The translations under genes were made by a program, and so were the position numbers. This document shows, one piece after another, positions 38,842 to 48,372 of a stretch of DNA of 64,000 bases (position 1 is its first letter; every line of letters starts with the position of its first letter). A model generated the notes under the pieces. The model saw only the letters and a list, made by a program, of their open reading frames with translations. It did not search any database and had not been told where the DNA came from. Source of the stretch: Variovorax paradoxus B4 (GTDB lineage: Bacteria > Pseudomonadota > Gammaproteobacteria > Burkholderiales > Burkholderiaceae_C); NCBI RefSeq assembly GCF_000463015.1, contig NC_022247.1, positions 3,782,001 through 3,846,000 on the forward strand, written 5' to 3'.

Positions 38842-40095
38842 TCACCTGTCGATTTCGCCGAACACGATGTCCATCGTGCCGATCACCGCGACAGCGTCGG
38901 CGATCATGTGACCGCGCGACATTTCGTCGAGGGCGGCGAGGTGCGGGAAACCGGGAGCGCGGATCTTCAGGCGATACGGCTTGTTGGCGCCGTCGCTCAC
39001 CAGATAGATGCCGAACTCGCCCTTCGGATGCTCGACGGCGGCATAAGCCTCGCCTTCGGGCACGTGGAAGCCTTCGGTGAAGAGCTTGAAATGGTGGATC
39101 AGCTCCTCCATGTTCGCCTTCATCGATTCGCGCGCGGGCGCAGCGACCTTGTGGTTGTCGGTGATGACCGGGCCGGGGTTGGCACGCAACCAGGCCGAGC
39201 ACTGCTGGATGATCTTGTTGGCCTGGCGCATTTCTTCCACGCGCACGAGGTAGCGGTCGTAGCAGTCGCCCGTCTTGCCGACCGGCACGTCGAACTGCAT
39301 CTGGTCGTAGACGTCGTAGGGCTGCTTCTTGCGCAGGTCCCATTCGACGCCCGAGCCGCGCAGCATGGGGCCGGTGAAGCCGAGGTTCAGCGCGCGCTCC
39401 GGCGTCACCACGCCGATGCCCACGGTGCGCTGCTTCCAGATGCGGTTGTCGGTGAGCAGCGTTTCGTACTCGTCGACCATCCCGGGGAAGCGCCTGCAGA
39501 AGTCGTCGATGAAGTCGAGCAGCGAGCCCTGGCGGTTCTCGTTGAGCTTCTCGATCGCCTTCGCGTTCTTGATCTTGCTGACCTTGTACTGCGGCATGGC
39601 ATCCGGCAGGTCGCGGTAGACGCCGCCCGGACGGAAGTACGCCGCATGCATGCGCGCGCCCGACACCGCTTCGTACATGTCGAACAGGTCTTCACGTTCG
39701 CGGAAGCAGTAGATGAGCATGTTCATCGCGCCGCAATCGAGACCGTGCGCGCCGAGCCACAGCAGGTGGTTCAGCAGCCGGGTGATCTCGGCGAACATCA
39801 CGCGGATGTACTGCGCGCGGATCGGCACGTCCAGGCCCATCATCCGCTCGATGGCGAGGCAGTAGGCGTGCTCGTTGCTCATCATCGACACGTAGTCGAG
39901 ACGGTCCATGTACGGCAGCGACTGGATGAAGGTGCGCGATTCGGCGAGCTTCTCGGTCGCGCGGTGCAAGAGGCCGATGTGCGGATCGGCGCGCTGGATC
40001 ACTTCGCCGTCGAGCTCGAGCACCAGGCGCAGCACACCGTGCGCTGCCGGATGCTGGGGACCGAAGTTGAGTGTGTAGTTCTTGATTTCGGCCAT
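38842..40095 (-). CDS. nuoD: NADH-quinone oxidoreductase subunit D
   Basis: 49-kDa quinone-site subunit, 417 residues, from ATG 40095 ([20 protein letters not shown]). The His and Tyr that contact quinone are in the [12 protein letters not shown] loop and in [19 protein letters not shown]. It is a separate polypeptide from NuoC, unlike the NuoCD fusion of E. coli. The C-terminal [13 protein letters not shown] is invariant in the family. Confidence 0.97.
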   Translation of the reverse strand: MAEIKNYTLNFGPQHPAAHGVLRLVLELDGEVIQRADPHIGLLHRATEKLAESRTFIQSLPYMDRLDYVSMMSNEHAYCLAIERMMGLDVPIRAQYIRVMFAEITRLLNHLLWLGAHGLDCGAMNMLIYCFREREDLFDMYEAVSGARMHAAYFRPGGVYRDLPDAMPQYKVSKIKNAKAIEKLNENRQGSLLDFIDDFCRRFPGMVDEYETLLTDNRIWKQRTVGIGVVTPERALNLGFTGPMLRGSGVEWDLRKKQPYDVYDQMQFDVPVGKTGDCYDRYLVRVEEMRQANKIIQQCSAWLRANPGPVITDNHKVAAPARESMKANMEELIHHFKLFTEGFHVPEGEAYAAVEHPKGEFGIYLVSDGANKPYRLKIRAPGFPHLAALDEMSRGHMIADAVAVIGTMDIVFGEIDR

Positions 40096-40100
40096 ATGTG

Positions 40101-40712
40101 TCAGTGCAGACCGCTGCCGTAGTTGTCTTCGCGAATCACGCGCGGCGTGATTTCCCGCGGCTCGATCGATACCGGCTGGTAGACCACGCGCTTCTGCTCT
40201 TCGTCGTAGCGCATTTCGACGTGCCCCGACACCGGGAAGTCCTTGCGGAACGGGTGTCCGATGAAGCCGTAGTCGGTCAGGATGCGGCGCAGGTCGTCGT
40301 GGCCTTCGAACACGATGCCGTAGAGGTCGAAGGCTTCGCGCTCGAACCAGGTCGCGGCGTTCCACACGGGCTGGAGCGAATCGACCACGGGCAGGTCTTC
40401 GTTCGGCGCAAACACCTTGAGGCGCACGCGCTGGTTGAGGCTCACCGACAGCAGGTGCGTGACGACGCCATAGCGCTCGCCCTGCCACTCGCCTTCGCGG
40501 TAGTCGGAGTAGTCCATGCCACAGAGGTCGACCAGCTGCTCGAAACGGCAGCCGGGCGCATCGCGCAGCAGCGTGGCCGCCTCGATGTAGTCGGCAGCAC
40601 CCACCACCACGGTCACCTCGCCCAGCGCGAGCGTGACGCTCCTGGCCCTGGCGCCGAGCGCCTCGGCGATGGTGGCGCGCAGCACCTCCGGCGAAATTGC
40701 AAAATCAGTCAT
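40101..40712 (-). CDS. nuoC: NADH-quinone oxidoreductase subunit C
   Basis: 30-kDa subunit, 203 residues, from ATG 40712. The signature [20 protein letters not shown] is followed by [17 protein letters not shown]. It helps hold the quinone-binding module and starts 13 nt after nuoB. A longer frame to 40856 would run back into nuoB and is not used. Confidence 0.97.
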   Translation of the reverse strand: MTDFAISPEVLRATIAEALGARARSVTLALGEVTVVVGAADYIEAATLLRDAPGCRFEQLVDLCGMDYSDYREGEWQGERYGVVTHLLSVSLNQRVRLKVFAPNEDLPVVDSLQPVWNAATWFEREAFDLYGIVFEGHDDLRRILTDYGFIGHPFRKDFPVSGHVEMRYDEEQKRVVYQPVSIEPREITPRVIREDNYGSGLH

Positions 40713-40725
40713 CGTCGGCAATCCC

Positions 40726-41205
40726 TCAGGCGCGGGCAATGGTGTTGGTGCGGCGAATCTTCTGCTGCAACTGGATGATGCCGTAGAGCAGCGCTTCGGC
40801 GGTGGGCGGGCAACCCGGCACATAGACATCCACCGGCACGATGCGGTCGCAGCCACGCACGACCGAATAGCTGTAGTGGTAGTAGCCGCCGCCGTTGGCG
40901 CACGAGCCCATGGAAAGAACCCAGCGCGGCTCCGGCATCTGGTCGTAGACCTTGCGCAATGCCGGCGCCATCTTGTTGCACAGCGTGCCGGCCACGATCA
41001 TCAGATCGGACTGGCGCGGGCTGGGCCTGAACAGCATGCCGAAACGGTCGATGTCGTAGCGGGCCGCGCCTGCGTGCATCATTTCGACGGCACAGCAAGC
41101 CAGACCGAAAGTCATCGGCCAAAGTGATCCGGTCTTCGCCCAGTTCACCACCGAGTCATAGGTGGTGGTGACGAAGCCTTCCTTCATGACGCCTTCAATG
41201 GCCAT
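40726..41205 (-). CDS. nuoB: NADH-quinone oxidoreductase subunit B
   Basis: PSST-type subunit of 159 residues holding cluster N2. The tandem cysteines are in [13 protein letters not shown], with the remaining ligands in [20 protein letters not shown] and [13 protein letters not shown]. It passes electrons from NuoI to quinone. It starts 15 nt after nuoA. Confidence 0.97.
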   Translation of the reverse strand: MAIEGVMKEGFVTTTYDSVVNWAKTGSLWPMTFGLACCAVEMMHAGAARYDIDRFGMLFRPSPRQSDLMIVAGTLCNKMAPALRKVYDQMPEPRWVLSMGSCANGGGYYHYSYSVVRGCDRIVPVDVYVPGCPPTAEALLYGIIQLQQKIRRTNTIARA

Positions 41206-41220
41206 TTTGTCGATTCCTTG

Positions 41221-41580
41221 TCATTCCCAGTCGAGCGCGCCTTTTTTCCACTCGTAGGCAAAGCCCACGACGAGGATGGCGAGAAAGATCATCATGGCCC
41301 AGAAGCCGACGGCGCCGATTTCCTTGAGCGCAATCGCCCATGGAAAGAGAAAGGCAATCTCGAGATCGAACAGGATGAAGAGAATGGCGACGAGGTAATA
41401 GCGCACGTCGAATTTCATGCGCGCATCCTCGAAGGCCTCGAAGCCGCACTCGTAGGGAGCGTTCTTCGCTGCGTCGGGCCGATTGGGACCCAGGATGTAG
41501 CCGATGACTTGCGGTGCGACACCTACACCGACACCGACCAAAATGAACAAGAGGACGGGGAGATAGGAATCGAGGTTCAT
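41221..41580 (-). CDS. nuoA: NADH-quinone oxidoreductase subunit A
   Basis: Small membrane subunit of 119 residues from ATG 41580 ([20 protein letters not shown]), three helices. The cytoplasmic loop [20 protein letters not shown] holds the family's conserved Cys and acidic residues near the quinone channel. It is the first gene of the nuo operon, 68 bp after the 3' end of tRNA-Leu, so it may be read through from the tRNA transcript as well as from its own promoter. Confidence 0.96.
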   Translation of the reverse strand: MNLDSYLPVLLFILVGVGVGVAPQVIGYILGPNRPDAAKNAPYECGFEAFEDARMKFDVRYYLVAILFILFDLEIAFLFPWAIALKEIGAVGFWAMMIFLAILVVGFAYEWKKGALDWE

Positions 41581-41602
41581 CGGGAGATTTTTCACCGCTT
41601 GC

Positions 41603-41643
41603 CACCGGCAGGAAAACACTCTGGATGAGGCTTTCTGCCGGTG
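41603..41643 (-). other. Perfect inverted repeat between tRNA-Leu and nuoA
   Basis: Nine-base arms CACCGGCAG and CTGCCGGTG are separated by 23 nt and lie 5 nt after the encoded CCA of tRNA-Leu. There is no T-run on the side towards nuoA, so a processing or stabilising hairpin fits better than a terminator. Confidence 0.5.
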
Positions 41644-41648
41644 AGATT

Positions 41649-41733
41649 TGGTGCGGTCGGCGAGACTCGAACTCGCACAGCTTTCGCCACTACCCCCTCA
41701 AGATAGCGTGTCTACCAATTTCACCACGACCGC
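41649..41733 (-). tRNA. tRNA-Leu (anticodon GAG)
   Basis: The 85-nt sequence on the minus strand has acceptor arms GCGGTCG and CGACCGC, discriminator A, encoded CCA, a leucine-type long variable arm (GGCGAAAGCTG region), the TTCGAGTC T-loop and an anticodon loop TTGAGGG with GAG at 34-36. It reads CUC/CUU codons. Confidence 0.96.
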
Positions 41734-41850
41734 GGTTTTTTGTTCGGATGGCATGAGGTACCTGGAAAGGTGTTTGGCTTTCCGAACAGCTTTAGAGTTT
41801 ACCCTGAAATGAAGCAGTTTCTCACTGACAGCTTCATGAAAACAACTTGA

Positions 41851-42264
41851 TTATTTGTTCGGAATCTGGCCCGCGCCCGAAACGGGTGCGGCAGGCGCCG
41901 AAGCAGGTGCGCCGGCAGGCGTTGCGCCCGACGTACCGCCAGGAATCTGCCCCGCCGCGCCGGAGGCGGGCGTTGCCGGCGTGCCGATGGCTGCGCGCTC
42001 GAGCAGGCTGCCGCCGCCCGCAGGCCGTGCGTGGCTGAAGTAGGCCAGCAGCAAGGTGCATGCAAAGAACACCGCCGCCAGCACAGCCGTGGTGCGCGAA
42101 AGGAAATTCGCGCTGCCGCTTGCACCGAACAGGCTGCCCGCGCTGCCGCTGCCGAAGGCCGCGCCCATGTCGGCGCCCTTGCCGTGCTGGATCAGGATCA
42201 GCCCGATCATTGCAAGGGCCGACAGCATCTGCACGCCGACCAGAAGATTGAGGACCACATTCAT
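41851..42264 (-). CDS. secG: Preprotein translocase subunit SecG
   Basis: Protein of 137 residues. Two helices (VVLNLLVGVQMLSALAMIGL and TTAVLAAVFFACTLLLAYF) flank the conserved cytoplasmic loop GADMGAAFGSGSAGSLFG. The C-terminal 50 residues are a low-complexity Ala/Gly/Pro tail with GQIP at two places, common in Burkholderiales. SecG assists SecYE translocation. It follows tpiA by 39 nt and precedes tRNA-Leu. Confidence 0.95.
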   Translation of the reverse strand: MNVVLNLLVGVQMLSALAMIGLILIQHGKGADMGAAFGSGSAGSLFGASGSANFLSRTTAVLAAVFFACTLLLAYFSHARPAGGGSLLERAAIGTPATPASGAAGQIPGGTSGATPAGAPASAPAAPVSGAGQIPNK

Positions 42265-42303
42265 TCGTTCTTACTCCTAATTGATGTCGCCCACTGCGCG
42301 CGT

Positions 42304-43068
42304 TCAGCGGGCAGCAGCGGAAATGATCTGCAAAAAGTCGGGGGCCTTGAGCGAAGCGCCGCCGATCAGGCCGCCGTCGATGTCGGGCTGCGCCAGCAGC
42401 TGCGCGGCATTGGCCGCATTCATGCTGCCGCCGTAAAGAATGCAGATGCCGGCGGCGTGCTCGCTCGCGGCATGGTGCAGCTGTGCGCGCAGCACGGCAT
42501 GCACCGCCTGCGCCTGTTCCGGTGTGGCCGTCTTGCCGGTGCCGATGGCCCAGACCGGCTCGTAGGCCACGACGATCTCGCTGATGCAATGGCCATTGAC
42601 GTGGATCACCGCCGCCAACTGGCGCTTGACGACCTCTTCGGTGCGCCCTGCTTCGCGCTCGGCCAGCGTTTCGCCCACGCAGACGATCGGCGTGATGCCG
42701 TTCGCAAGCGCAGCCGCCGTCTTGGCCGCCACCGCGTCGTCGGTTTCGCCGTGGTACTGGCGGCGCTCCGAATGGCCGACGATGGCATAGCGCACGCCGA
42801 AATCCTTCAGCATGGCCGCCGAATGCTCGCCCGTGAACGCGCCTTGCGGGTGCGCCGAAATGTCCTGGGCGCCCAGCGCCATGGCGCCGGAGCCCGCCAG
42901 CAGCGATTGCAGCTGCGCGAAATACGGGGCCGGCGCGCAAAGCGCGATGTCGCAACTGGCCGGCGCCGCAGCCAGGCCCTGCTGCAGGGCCTTCACCAGC
43001 GCCTCGTTGGCAGCCAGGCTGCCGTTCATCTTCCAGTTGCCCGCGATCAGCTTCTTTTTCGTGGTCAT
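42304..43068 (-). CDS. tpiA: Triosephosphate isomerase
   Basis: Glycolytic/gluconeogenic enzyme of 254 residues interconverting dihydroxyacetone phosphate and glyceraldehyde 3-phosphate. The active site is complete: GNWKMN (Lys), VGHSERR (His), [12 protein letters not shown] (Glu and loop 6), [11 protein letters not shown] and [10 protein letters not shown] use ATG 43068; an in-frame ATG at 43089 would overlap the qor stop and add seven residues. Confidence 0.96.
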   Translation of the reverse strand: MTTKKKLIAGNWKMNGSLAANEALVKALQQGLAAAPASCDIALCAPAPYFAQLQSLLAGSGAMALGAQDISAHPQGAFTGEHSAAMLKDFGVRYAIVGHSERRQYHGETDDAVAAKTAAALANGITPIVCVGETLAEREAGRTEEVVKRQLAAVIHVNGHCISEIVVAYEPVWAIGTGKTATPEQAQAVHAVLRAQLHHAASEHAAGICILYGGSMNAANAAQLLAQPDIDGGLIGGASLKAPDFLQIISAAAR

Positions 43069-43082
43069 CGTGTTGTTGTCCG

Positions 43083-44081
43083 TCACCATGTCAGCACGAT
43101 CTTGCCGATGTGCTGGTTGGATTCCATCAGCGCATGCGCCTGCGCCGCGCCGCTGGGTTCGCCGTCCGCCGCGAAGGTGCTGTGGATCACCGGCTTGACC
43201 GCGCCGCTTTCGAGCAGCGGCCAGACCTTTTCGCGCAGCGCCTTGGCGATGGCACCCTTGAATGCCACCGGCCGCGGACGCAGCGTGGAGCCGGTGATCA
43301 CCAGCCGCTTGCGCAGCACCAGGCCCGCATTGAAGTCGCTCTTGACGCCGCCCTGCACCGCAATGATCACGAGCCGGCCGTCCTCGGCCATGCATTCAAT
43401 CTCGCGCGCCACGTAGTCGCCCGCGACCATGTCCAGAACCACGTCCACACCCTTGCCGCCGGTGAGCTTCTTCGCCTCTTCGGCGAAGTCGCTCGTGCGG
43501 TAGTTGATGGCGTGGTCGGCGCCCAGCTTCCTGCAGGCCTCGCACTTGTCGTCGCTGCCCGCCGTGGCGATGACGGTGGCGCCCAGCGCCTTGGCAATCT
43601 GGATGGCCGTGACGCCGATGCCGCTGGATCCGCCCTGGATCAGCAGGGTTTCGCCCTTTTGCAGGCGGCCCCGCTCGAACACGTTGCTCCAGACGGTGAA
43701 GAAGGTCTCGGGCAGCGAGGCTGCCTCGGTGTCGCTCCAGCCCTTGGGCACCGGCAGGCATTGCGCCACGGGCGCCACGCACAGCTGGGCATAGCCGCCG
43801 CCCGCGATCAGCGCGCAGACGCGGTCGCCGATCTTGAAACCCGCCTCGGCCAGGGCAGCGGCATCGCCCGACACGATCTCGCCGGCCACTTCGAGGCCCG
43901 GCAGGTCGGAGGCGCCGGGCGGAACCGGGTAGTGCCCCTTGCGCTGCAGCACGTCCGGACGGTTCACGCCGCTGGCCGCGACGCGGATCAGCAGTTCGCC
44001 CACGCCGGCCACCGGATCGGGGCGCTCCACGGCGCGCAGCACCTCGGGGGCGCCGTACGAAGTGATTTCAATGGCTTTCAT
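43083..44081 (-). CDS. NAD(P)H-quinone oxidoreductase, PIG3/zeta-crystallin type
   Basis: Zinc-independent medium-chain dehydrogenase of 332 residues. [39 protein letters not shown] and the NADPH-binding [20 protein letters not shown] loop are visible, with no structural zinc cysteines. PIG3-like enzymes reduce quinones with NADPH. It lies between pnp and tpiA, a linkage that recurs in Comamonadaceae. Confidence 0.92.
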   Translation of the reverse strand: MKAIEITSYGAPEVLRAVERPDPVAGVGELLIRVAASGVNRPDVLQRKGHYPVPPGASDLPGLEVAGEIVSGDAAALAEAGFKIGDRVCALIAGGGYAQLCVAPVAQCLPVPKGWSDTEAASLPETFFTVWSNVFERGRLQKGETLLIQGGSSGIGVTAIQIAKALGATVIATAGSDDKCEACRKLGADHAINYRTSDFAEEAKKLTGGKGVDVVLDMVAGDYVAREIECMAEDGRLVIIAVQGGVKSDFNAGLVLRKRLVITGSTLRPRPVAFKGAIAKALREKVWPLLESGAVKPVIHSTFAADGEPSGAAQAHALMESNQHIGKIVLTW

Positions 44082-44174
44082 GGTCTTTGGCCTGCAACGC
44101 CCGTTTCCGGGCGTGGTTAGCGAATACTGGAAAGTGGGACGGCCGCGGCATGGCTGCCGCTGCGCCCCTCTTTC

Positions 44175-46490
44175 TTACTCTTGCGGTTCGCGCGGTGCGT
44201 ACGGCTGCTCGCCGACGGGCGCCGGCTGCTGCTCGTTGCGCGGCTGCTGTTGCTGCTCGTTGTTGAAACGCGGAGCGCGTTCGCCGCGATCGCCACCACG
44301 GTCGCCGCGGTCCGAGCGCTCGCGGCGCTCGCCGCCACGGTCACCGCGGTCGCCACGGTCTTCGCGCGGCGGGCGCTCGCTGTATTCCATGCCGGCCGGA
44401 CGCTCGGTCAGGGCCTTCATGGACAGCTTGACGCGGCCCTTTTCGTCGGTCTCGAGCACCTTGACCTTGACGATCTGGCCTTCGCTCAGGTAGTCGGTCA
44501 CCTTCTCGACGCGCTCGTGCGCGATCTGGCTGATGTGCAGCAGGCCGTCCTTGCCGGGCAGGAGGTTGATGAGCGCGCCGAAGTCCAGGATCTTGGTGAC
44601 CGGGCCTTCGTAGACCTTGCCGATTTCGACTTCGGCCGTGATCTGCTCGATGCGCTTCTTGGCGAGCTCGGCCTTTTCAGGGTCGGTCGAGGCGATGGTG
44701 ATCGTGCCGTCTTCGTCGATGTTGATCGTCGTGCCGGTTTCTTCCTGCAGGCCGCGGATGACCGCGCCGCCCTTGCCGATCACGTCGCGGATCTTCTCGG
44801 GATTGATCTTCAGCGTGGTCAGGCGCGGTGCGAACTGCGACACCTCGGTCTTGGCCTCGCCCATGGCTTCCTGCATCTTGCCGAGGATGTGCATGCGCGC
44901 TTCCTTGGCCTGGGCCAGTGCGACCTGCATGATTTCCTTGGTGATGCCCTGGATCTTGATGTCCATCTGCAGCGCGGTGATGCCGTTGGTCGTGCCGGCC
45001 ACCTTGAAGTCCATGTCGCCCAGGTGATCTTCGTCGCCCAGGATGTCGGTCAGCACCGCGAAGCGGTTGTCTTCCTTGATCAGGCCCATGGCGATGCCGG
45101 CCACGTGGGCCTTCATCGGCACGCCGGCGTCCATCATCGAGAGGCAGCCGCCGCACACCGAGGCCATCGACGAGGAGCCGTTGGATTCGGTGATTTCCGA
45201 CACCACGCGAATGGTGTACGGGAATTCTTCCTTGGTCGGCAGCACGGCGACGAGCGCGCGCTTGGCCAGGCGTCCGTGGCCGATTTCGCGGCGCTTGGTC
45301 GAGCCCATGCGGCCCACTTCGCCGGTGGCAAAGGGAGGCATGTTGTAGTGGAACAGGAAGCGGTCTTCGTACTCGCCGGCCAGCGCGTCGATGCGCTGCG
45401 CGTCGCGCTCGGTGCCGAGCGTGGTGATGACCAGGCCTTGCGTCTCGCCGCGCGTGAACAGTGCCGAACCATGGGTGCGGGGCAGCACGGAGTTGCGGAT
45501 CTCGATGGGGCGCACGGTGCGCGTGTCACGGCCGTCGATGCGGGGTTCGCCCGAGAGGATCTGGCTGCGGACGATCTTGGCTTCGATCGAGAACAGCAGG
45601 TCGTTGACCTTGCCGGCGTCGAAGGGCTCGCCGCCTTCCTTCAGCGCATTCATCACGCTGGCGTTGGCTTCGCGCAGGGCTTGCGTGCGGGCCTGCTTGC
45701 TGCGGATCTGGTAGACGGCGCGCAACTTTTCCTCGGCCAGGCTCTTGACCTTGGCCACGAAGGCTTCGTCTTCGGCCGGCGCTTGCCAGTCCCACACCGG
45801 CTTGCCGGCGTCGCGCACGAGTTCATGGATCGCGTTGATCGCGATGTTGGCCTGCTCGTGGCCGAACACCACGCCGCCCAGCATGATTTCTTCGCTGAGC
45901 TGCAGGGCTTCGGATTCGACCATCAGCACGGCGGCTTCGGTGCCGGCCACCACGAGGTCCATCTGCGAATCCTTGCGGGCGGTCTGGCCCGGATTCAGCA
46001 CGTACTGGCCGTTGATGTAGCCCACGCGGGCAGCACCGATCGGGCCGCTGAACGGAATGCCGGAGATCGACAGGGCGGCGCTCACGCCGATCATGGCGGC
46101 GATGTCGGCGTCGACTTCGGGGTTGAGCGACAGCGTGTGGATGACCACGTGCACTTCGTTCAGGAAGCCCTCGGGGAACAGCGGGCGGATCGGACGGTCG
46201 ATCAGGCGGCTGGTCAGGGTTTCGTGTTCGCTGGGCTTGGCTTCGCGCTTGAAGAAGCTGCCGGGGATCTTGCCCGCGGCGTAGGTCTTCTCGATGTAGT
46301 CGACGGTCAGCGGGAAGAAGTCCTGGCCCGGCTTGGCGGTCTTGGAGGCGACCACGGTCGCGAGGATCACGGTGCCGTCGATGTCGACAACCACGGCGCC
46401 GCTGGCCTGGCGGGCGATTTCACCCGTTTCCATGACGACGGTCTTGTCGCCCCATTGGAAGGACTTGGTGACTTTGTTGAAGAGGCTCAT
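44175..46490 (-). CDS. pnp: Polyribonucleotide nucleotidyltransferase (PNPase)
   Basis: 3'-5' phosphorolytic exoribonuclease, 771 residues, from ATG 46490 with AGGAG 7 nt upstream. Two RNase PH domains ([60 protein letters not shown]), a KH domain ([20 protein letters not shown]) and an S1 domain ([20 protein letters not shown]) are present. The last 70 residues are unusual: Arg/Gly/Asp repeats ([18 protein letters not shown]) then a Gln/Pro-rich end, an intrinsically disordered tail absent from E. coli PNPase. It forms a trimer. The leader carries paired inverted repeats. Confidence 0.97.
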   Translation of the reverse strand: MSLFNKVTKSFQWGDKTVVMETGEIARQASGAVVVDIDGTVILATVVASKTAKPGQDFFPLTVDYIEKTYAAGKIPGSFFKREAKPSEHETLTSRLIDRPIRPLFPEGFLNEVHVVIHTLSLNPEVDADIAAMIGVSAALSISGIPFSGPIGAARVGYINGQYVLNPGQTARKDSQMDLVVAGTEAAVLMVESEALQLSEEIMLGGVVFGHEQANIAINAIHELVRDAGKPVWDWQAPAEDEAFVAKVKSLAEEKLRAVYQIRSKQARTQALREANASVMNALKEGGEPFDAGKVNDLLFSIEAKIVRSQILSGEPRIDGRDTRTVRPIEIRNSVLPRTHGSALFTRGETQGLVITTLGTERDAQRIDALAGEYEDRFLFHYNMPPFATGEVGRMGSTKRREIGHGRLAKRALVAVLPTKEEFPYTIRVVSEITESNGSSSMASVCGGCLSMMDAGVPMKAHVAGIAMGLIKEDNRFAVLTDILGDEDHLGDMDFKVAGTTNGITALQMDIKIQGITKEIMQVALAQAKEARMHILGKMQEAMGEAKTEVSQFAPRLTTLKINPEKIRDVIGKGGAVIRGLQEETGTTINIDEDGTITIASTDPEKAELAKKRIEQITAEVEIGKVYEGPVTKILDFGALINLLPGKDGLLHISQIAHERVEKVTDYLSEGQIVKVKVLETDEKGRVKLSMKALTERPAGMEYSERPPREDRGDRGDRGGERRERSDRGDRGGDRGERAPRFNNEQQQQPRNEQQPAPVGEQPYAPREPQE

Positions 46491-46570
46491 GTTTTGCTCC
46501 TGTTTTGAGAGCGGGTGACCTGCATTGGGCACAGGTTCCGCAGGGACGGAGGCTTCTCAGAACACGATGC

Positions 46571-46620
46571 CATTCCAGCGAAGCTCGGCGGGAACTTCAT
46601 TGGAATGACACAGCTTCGCT
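46571..46620 (-). promoter_or_regulatory. Interleaved inverted repeats in the pnp leader
   Basis: Two perfect inverted repeats are interleaved: CATTCCA (46571-46577) with TGGAATG (46601-46607), and AGCGAAGCT (46577-46585) with AGCTTCGCT (46612-46620). Their order allows either two exclusive hairpins or a pseudoknot, 81-130 nt before the pnp start. Confidence 0.6.
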
Positions 46621-46653
46621 CTGTTTTGGCACTCCGAAAGTGGATCGCGAAGT

Positions 46654-46693
46654 AAAAAACGCCTGAGCTAGCGGACTAACCCAGGCGTTTTTT
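46654..46693 (-). terminator. Intrinsic terminator after rpsO
   Basis: Perfect 12-bp arms (AAAAAACGCCTG and CAGGCGTTTTTT) around a 16-nt loop begin 13 nt after the rpsO stop and end in six Ts on the minus strand. It should uncouple rpsO from pnp at least partly. The T-run on the plus strand is equally good. Confidence 0.88.
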
Positions 46694-46706
46694 CATGCGA
46701 TTCGGT

Positions 46707-46973
46707 TTACTTGCGCAGACCCAGCTTGGCGATCAGCGCGGTGTAGCGGTCGGCATCCTTGGACTTGAGGTAGTCCAGGAGCTTGCGGCGGCGGCTCACC
46801 ATGCGCAGCAGGCCGCGACGACCATGGTGGTCCTTGGCGTGCGTCTTGAAGTGGGGGGTGAGCTCGTTGATACGGGCGGTCAGCAGTGCAACTTGCACTT
46901 CGGGGCTGCCGGTGTCGTTGGCGGCGCGGGCGTTGTCCTTGACGACTTCGGCCTTGATGGAGGCTGCGATCAT
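46707..46973 (-). CDS. rpsO: 30S ribosomal protein S15
   Basis: Protein of 88 residues, matching the usual length of S15. [20 protein letters not shown] and [20 protein letters not shown] are the rRNA-binding family motifs, and LIAKLGLRK is the standard end. S15 binds 16S rRNA early in 30S assembly. A start-proximal hairpin lies upstream. Confidence 0.98.
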   Translation of the reverse strand: MIAASIKAEVVKDNARAANDTGSPEVQVALLTARINELTPHFKTHAKDHHGRRGLLRMVSRRRKLLDYLKSKDADRYTALIAKLGLRK

Positions 46974-47006
46974 GTTGAGTTTCCTTGTTCCGGGATGTTT
47001 GACTTG

Positions 47007-47033
47007 CGGTGAGCGCTGGAACTGCCCTCACCG
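47007..47033 (-). promoter_or_regulatory. Hairpin in the rpsO leader, candidate S15 control site
   Basis: Arms CGGTGAG and CTCACCG (7 bp, 13-nt loop) lie 34-60 nt before the rpsO ATG. S15 represses its own mRNA in many bacteria through differing leader structures, so this is a candidate only. Confidence 0.4.
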
Positions 47034-47086
47034 TGCGCCTTGCGGCATGCAAAGCCATGGGATTATAACCCTCCCCCGTTCTCGCT

Positions 47087-47156
47087 CACTTCGTGTAGCT
47101 CGTTCCCCCTCGAGGGGGCAACACCGGCGGCCCGGCAAAGCCGGTTCCGCGGTGTT
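47087..47156 (+). repeat. Dispersed intergenic repeat, copy 1
   Basis: The core runs from CACTTCGTGT through CCCCCTCGAGGGGG and CGGCCCGGCAAAGCCGGTTC to CGCGGTGTT. It contains two internal dyads. A second copy, about 85 percent alike by eye, lies in the opposite orientation at 56820-56893. It fills most of the gap between the 3' end of the aminotransferase and the rpsO leader. Confidence 0.85.
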
Positions 47157-47200
47157 TCCCGAACGGCCCTGGCTTCGCCGGGCGCGATTTTGGCGGGCGC

Positions 47201-48361
47201 CTATTTCTGGGCAGCGAGCCAGGCTTTGAGGCGCTCCACGCCTTGAACAAGCCGCTGCGGGTCCTTGGAGGCGAAGCACCAGCGCAACCAGCCCTGGGCT
47301 TCCGGGGCGAAGGCATTGCCTGGGGCCAGGCCGAGGCCGGCCTCGACAACCAGGCGCTTGGCCAGCTCGAGGGAGTCGCCGAAGCCTTCGAGGCGGAAGA
47401 AGGCGTACATGCCGCCCTTGGCGGGGGCCACCTGCACGCCGGGCAGCGCGGCCAGGAGCGGCACCAGGGTGTCGCGGCACTGCTTCAGGTGGGCCACCAC
47501 GCGGGGCGTGATCTCAGCGGTGTGCTCGATGGCCGCGACAGCGGCGCGCTGGGTGAAGACGCTGGCGCAGGAGGTGTTGAACTCGATCAGCTTGCCGATG
47601 CCGTCGACCAGCGCGGGCGGCAGCACGAGCCAGCCGAGGCGCCAGCCGGTCATGAGGAAGCTCTTCGAGAAGCTGTGCGTCACCACCAGCCGGTCGTCGG
47701 GCCTGGAGATATCAAGGAAGCTCGGCGCGCAGCCGTTCGGGGTGGGCTCGAAGTACAGCCGCTCGTACACCTCGTCGGCCAGGATCCAGGTGCCGGTTTC
47801 GCGGCAGTGGTCGAGCACGGCCTGCTGCTCTTCGCGCGTCATGGTCCAGCCGGTGGGGTTGTTGGGCGCGTTGACGATCAGCAGCCTGGTCCTTGGCGTG
47901 ACCGCCTTGCGCAGCGCCGCCAGGTCGAGCGTCCATTGGCCATCAGCAGGCACCAGCGACACCGTGCGCACGTGGGCGCCGAGGATGGCGGGCTGCGCCG
48001 TGAGGTTGGGCCACACGGGCGTGACCGCGACCACCTCGTCGCCCGCATCGACCAGCGCCTGCACCGCAAGCATCAGCGCGCTGACGCCGCCGGACGTGAC
48101 GGCAATGCGCGATGCATCGACCACGGGATGAAGCGCGCTGGTATAGCGCGCAATGGCTTCGCGCAGCTCGGGCAGGCCGAGGTTGTGCGCATAGAAGGTT
48201 TCGCCGCGCTGCAACGAGTCGATCGCCGCCTGGCGGATCACCTCGGGCGTGACCTCGTCGCTCTCGCCGAACCAGAACGCGAGCACGTCGTCGCGGCCGA
48301 GTCCGGCATTGGCAACCTCGCGGATCTTGGAGGCTTCGAGGTTGTGGATGGCTTCACGCAT
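47201..48361 (-). CDS. PLP-dependent aminotransferase, class I/II
   Basis: Protein of 386 residues, fold type I. NAPNNPTGWTMTREEQQ, ILADEVYERLYF and the PLP lysine in HSFSKSFLMTGWRLGW are the family landmarks; LRWCFASKDPQRL holds the C-terminal substrate-carboxylate Arg region. The substrate cannot be fixed from this; aspartate- or aromatic-type enzymes share these motifs. It is transcribed after the Liv-type binding protein gene 11 nt upstream, so the two may form an operon. Confidence 0.9.
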   Translation of the reverse strand: MREAIHNLEASKIREVANAGLGRDDVLAFWFGESDEVTPEVIRQAAIDSLQRGETFYAHNLGLPELREAIARYTSALHPVVDASRIAVTSGGVSALMLAVQALVDAGDEVVAVTPVWPNLTAQPAILGAHVRTVSLVPADGQWTLDLAALRKAVTPRTRLLIVNAPNNPTGWTMTREEQQAVLDHCRETGTWILADEVYERLYFEPTPNGCAPSFLDISRPDDRLVVTHSFSKSFLMTGWRLGWLVLPPALVDGIGKLIEFNTSCASVFTQRAAVAAIEHTAEITPRVVAHLKQCRDTLVPLLAALPGVQVAPAKGGMYAFFRLEGFGDSLELAKRLVVEAGLGLAPGNAFAPEAQGWLRWCFASKDPQRLVQGVERLKAWLAAQK

Positions 48362-48372
48362 GTCTTCGTTTC

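Noticed and set aside
41761..41850. Hairpin-like ATGAAG...CTTCAT after secG as a terminator
   Set aside because: The stem is interrupted by a 4-nt bulge and no T-run follows, so it is not listed as a terminator.
44181..46508. 775-codon frame opposite pnp
   Set aside because: It mirrors the pnp coding frame; its Asp/Leu/His-rich repeats come from PNPase codons read backwards.
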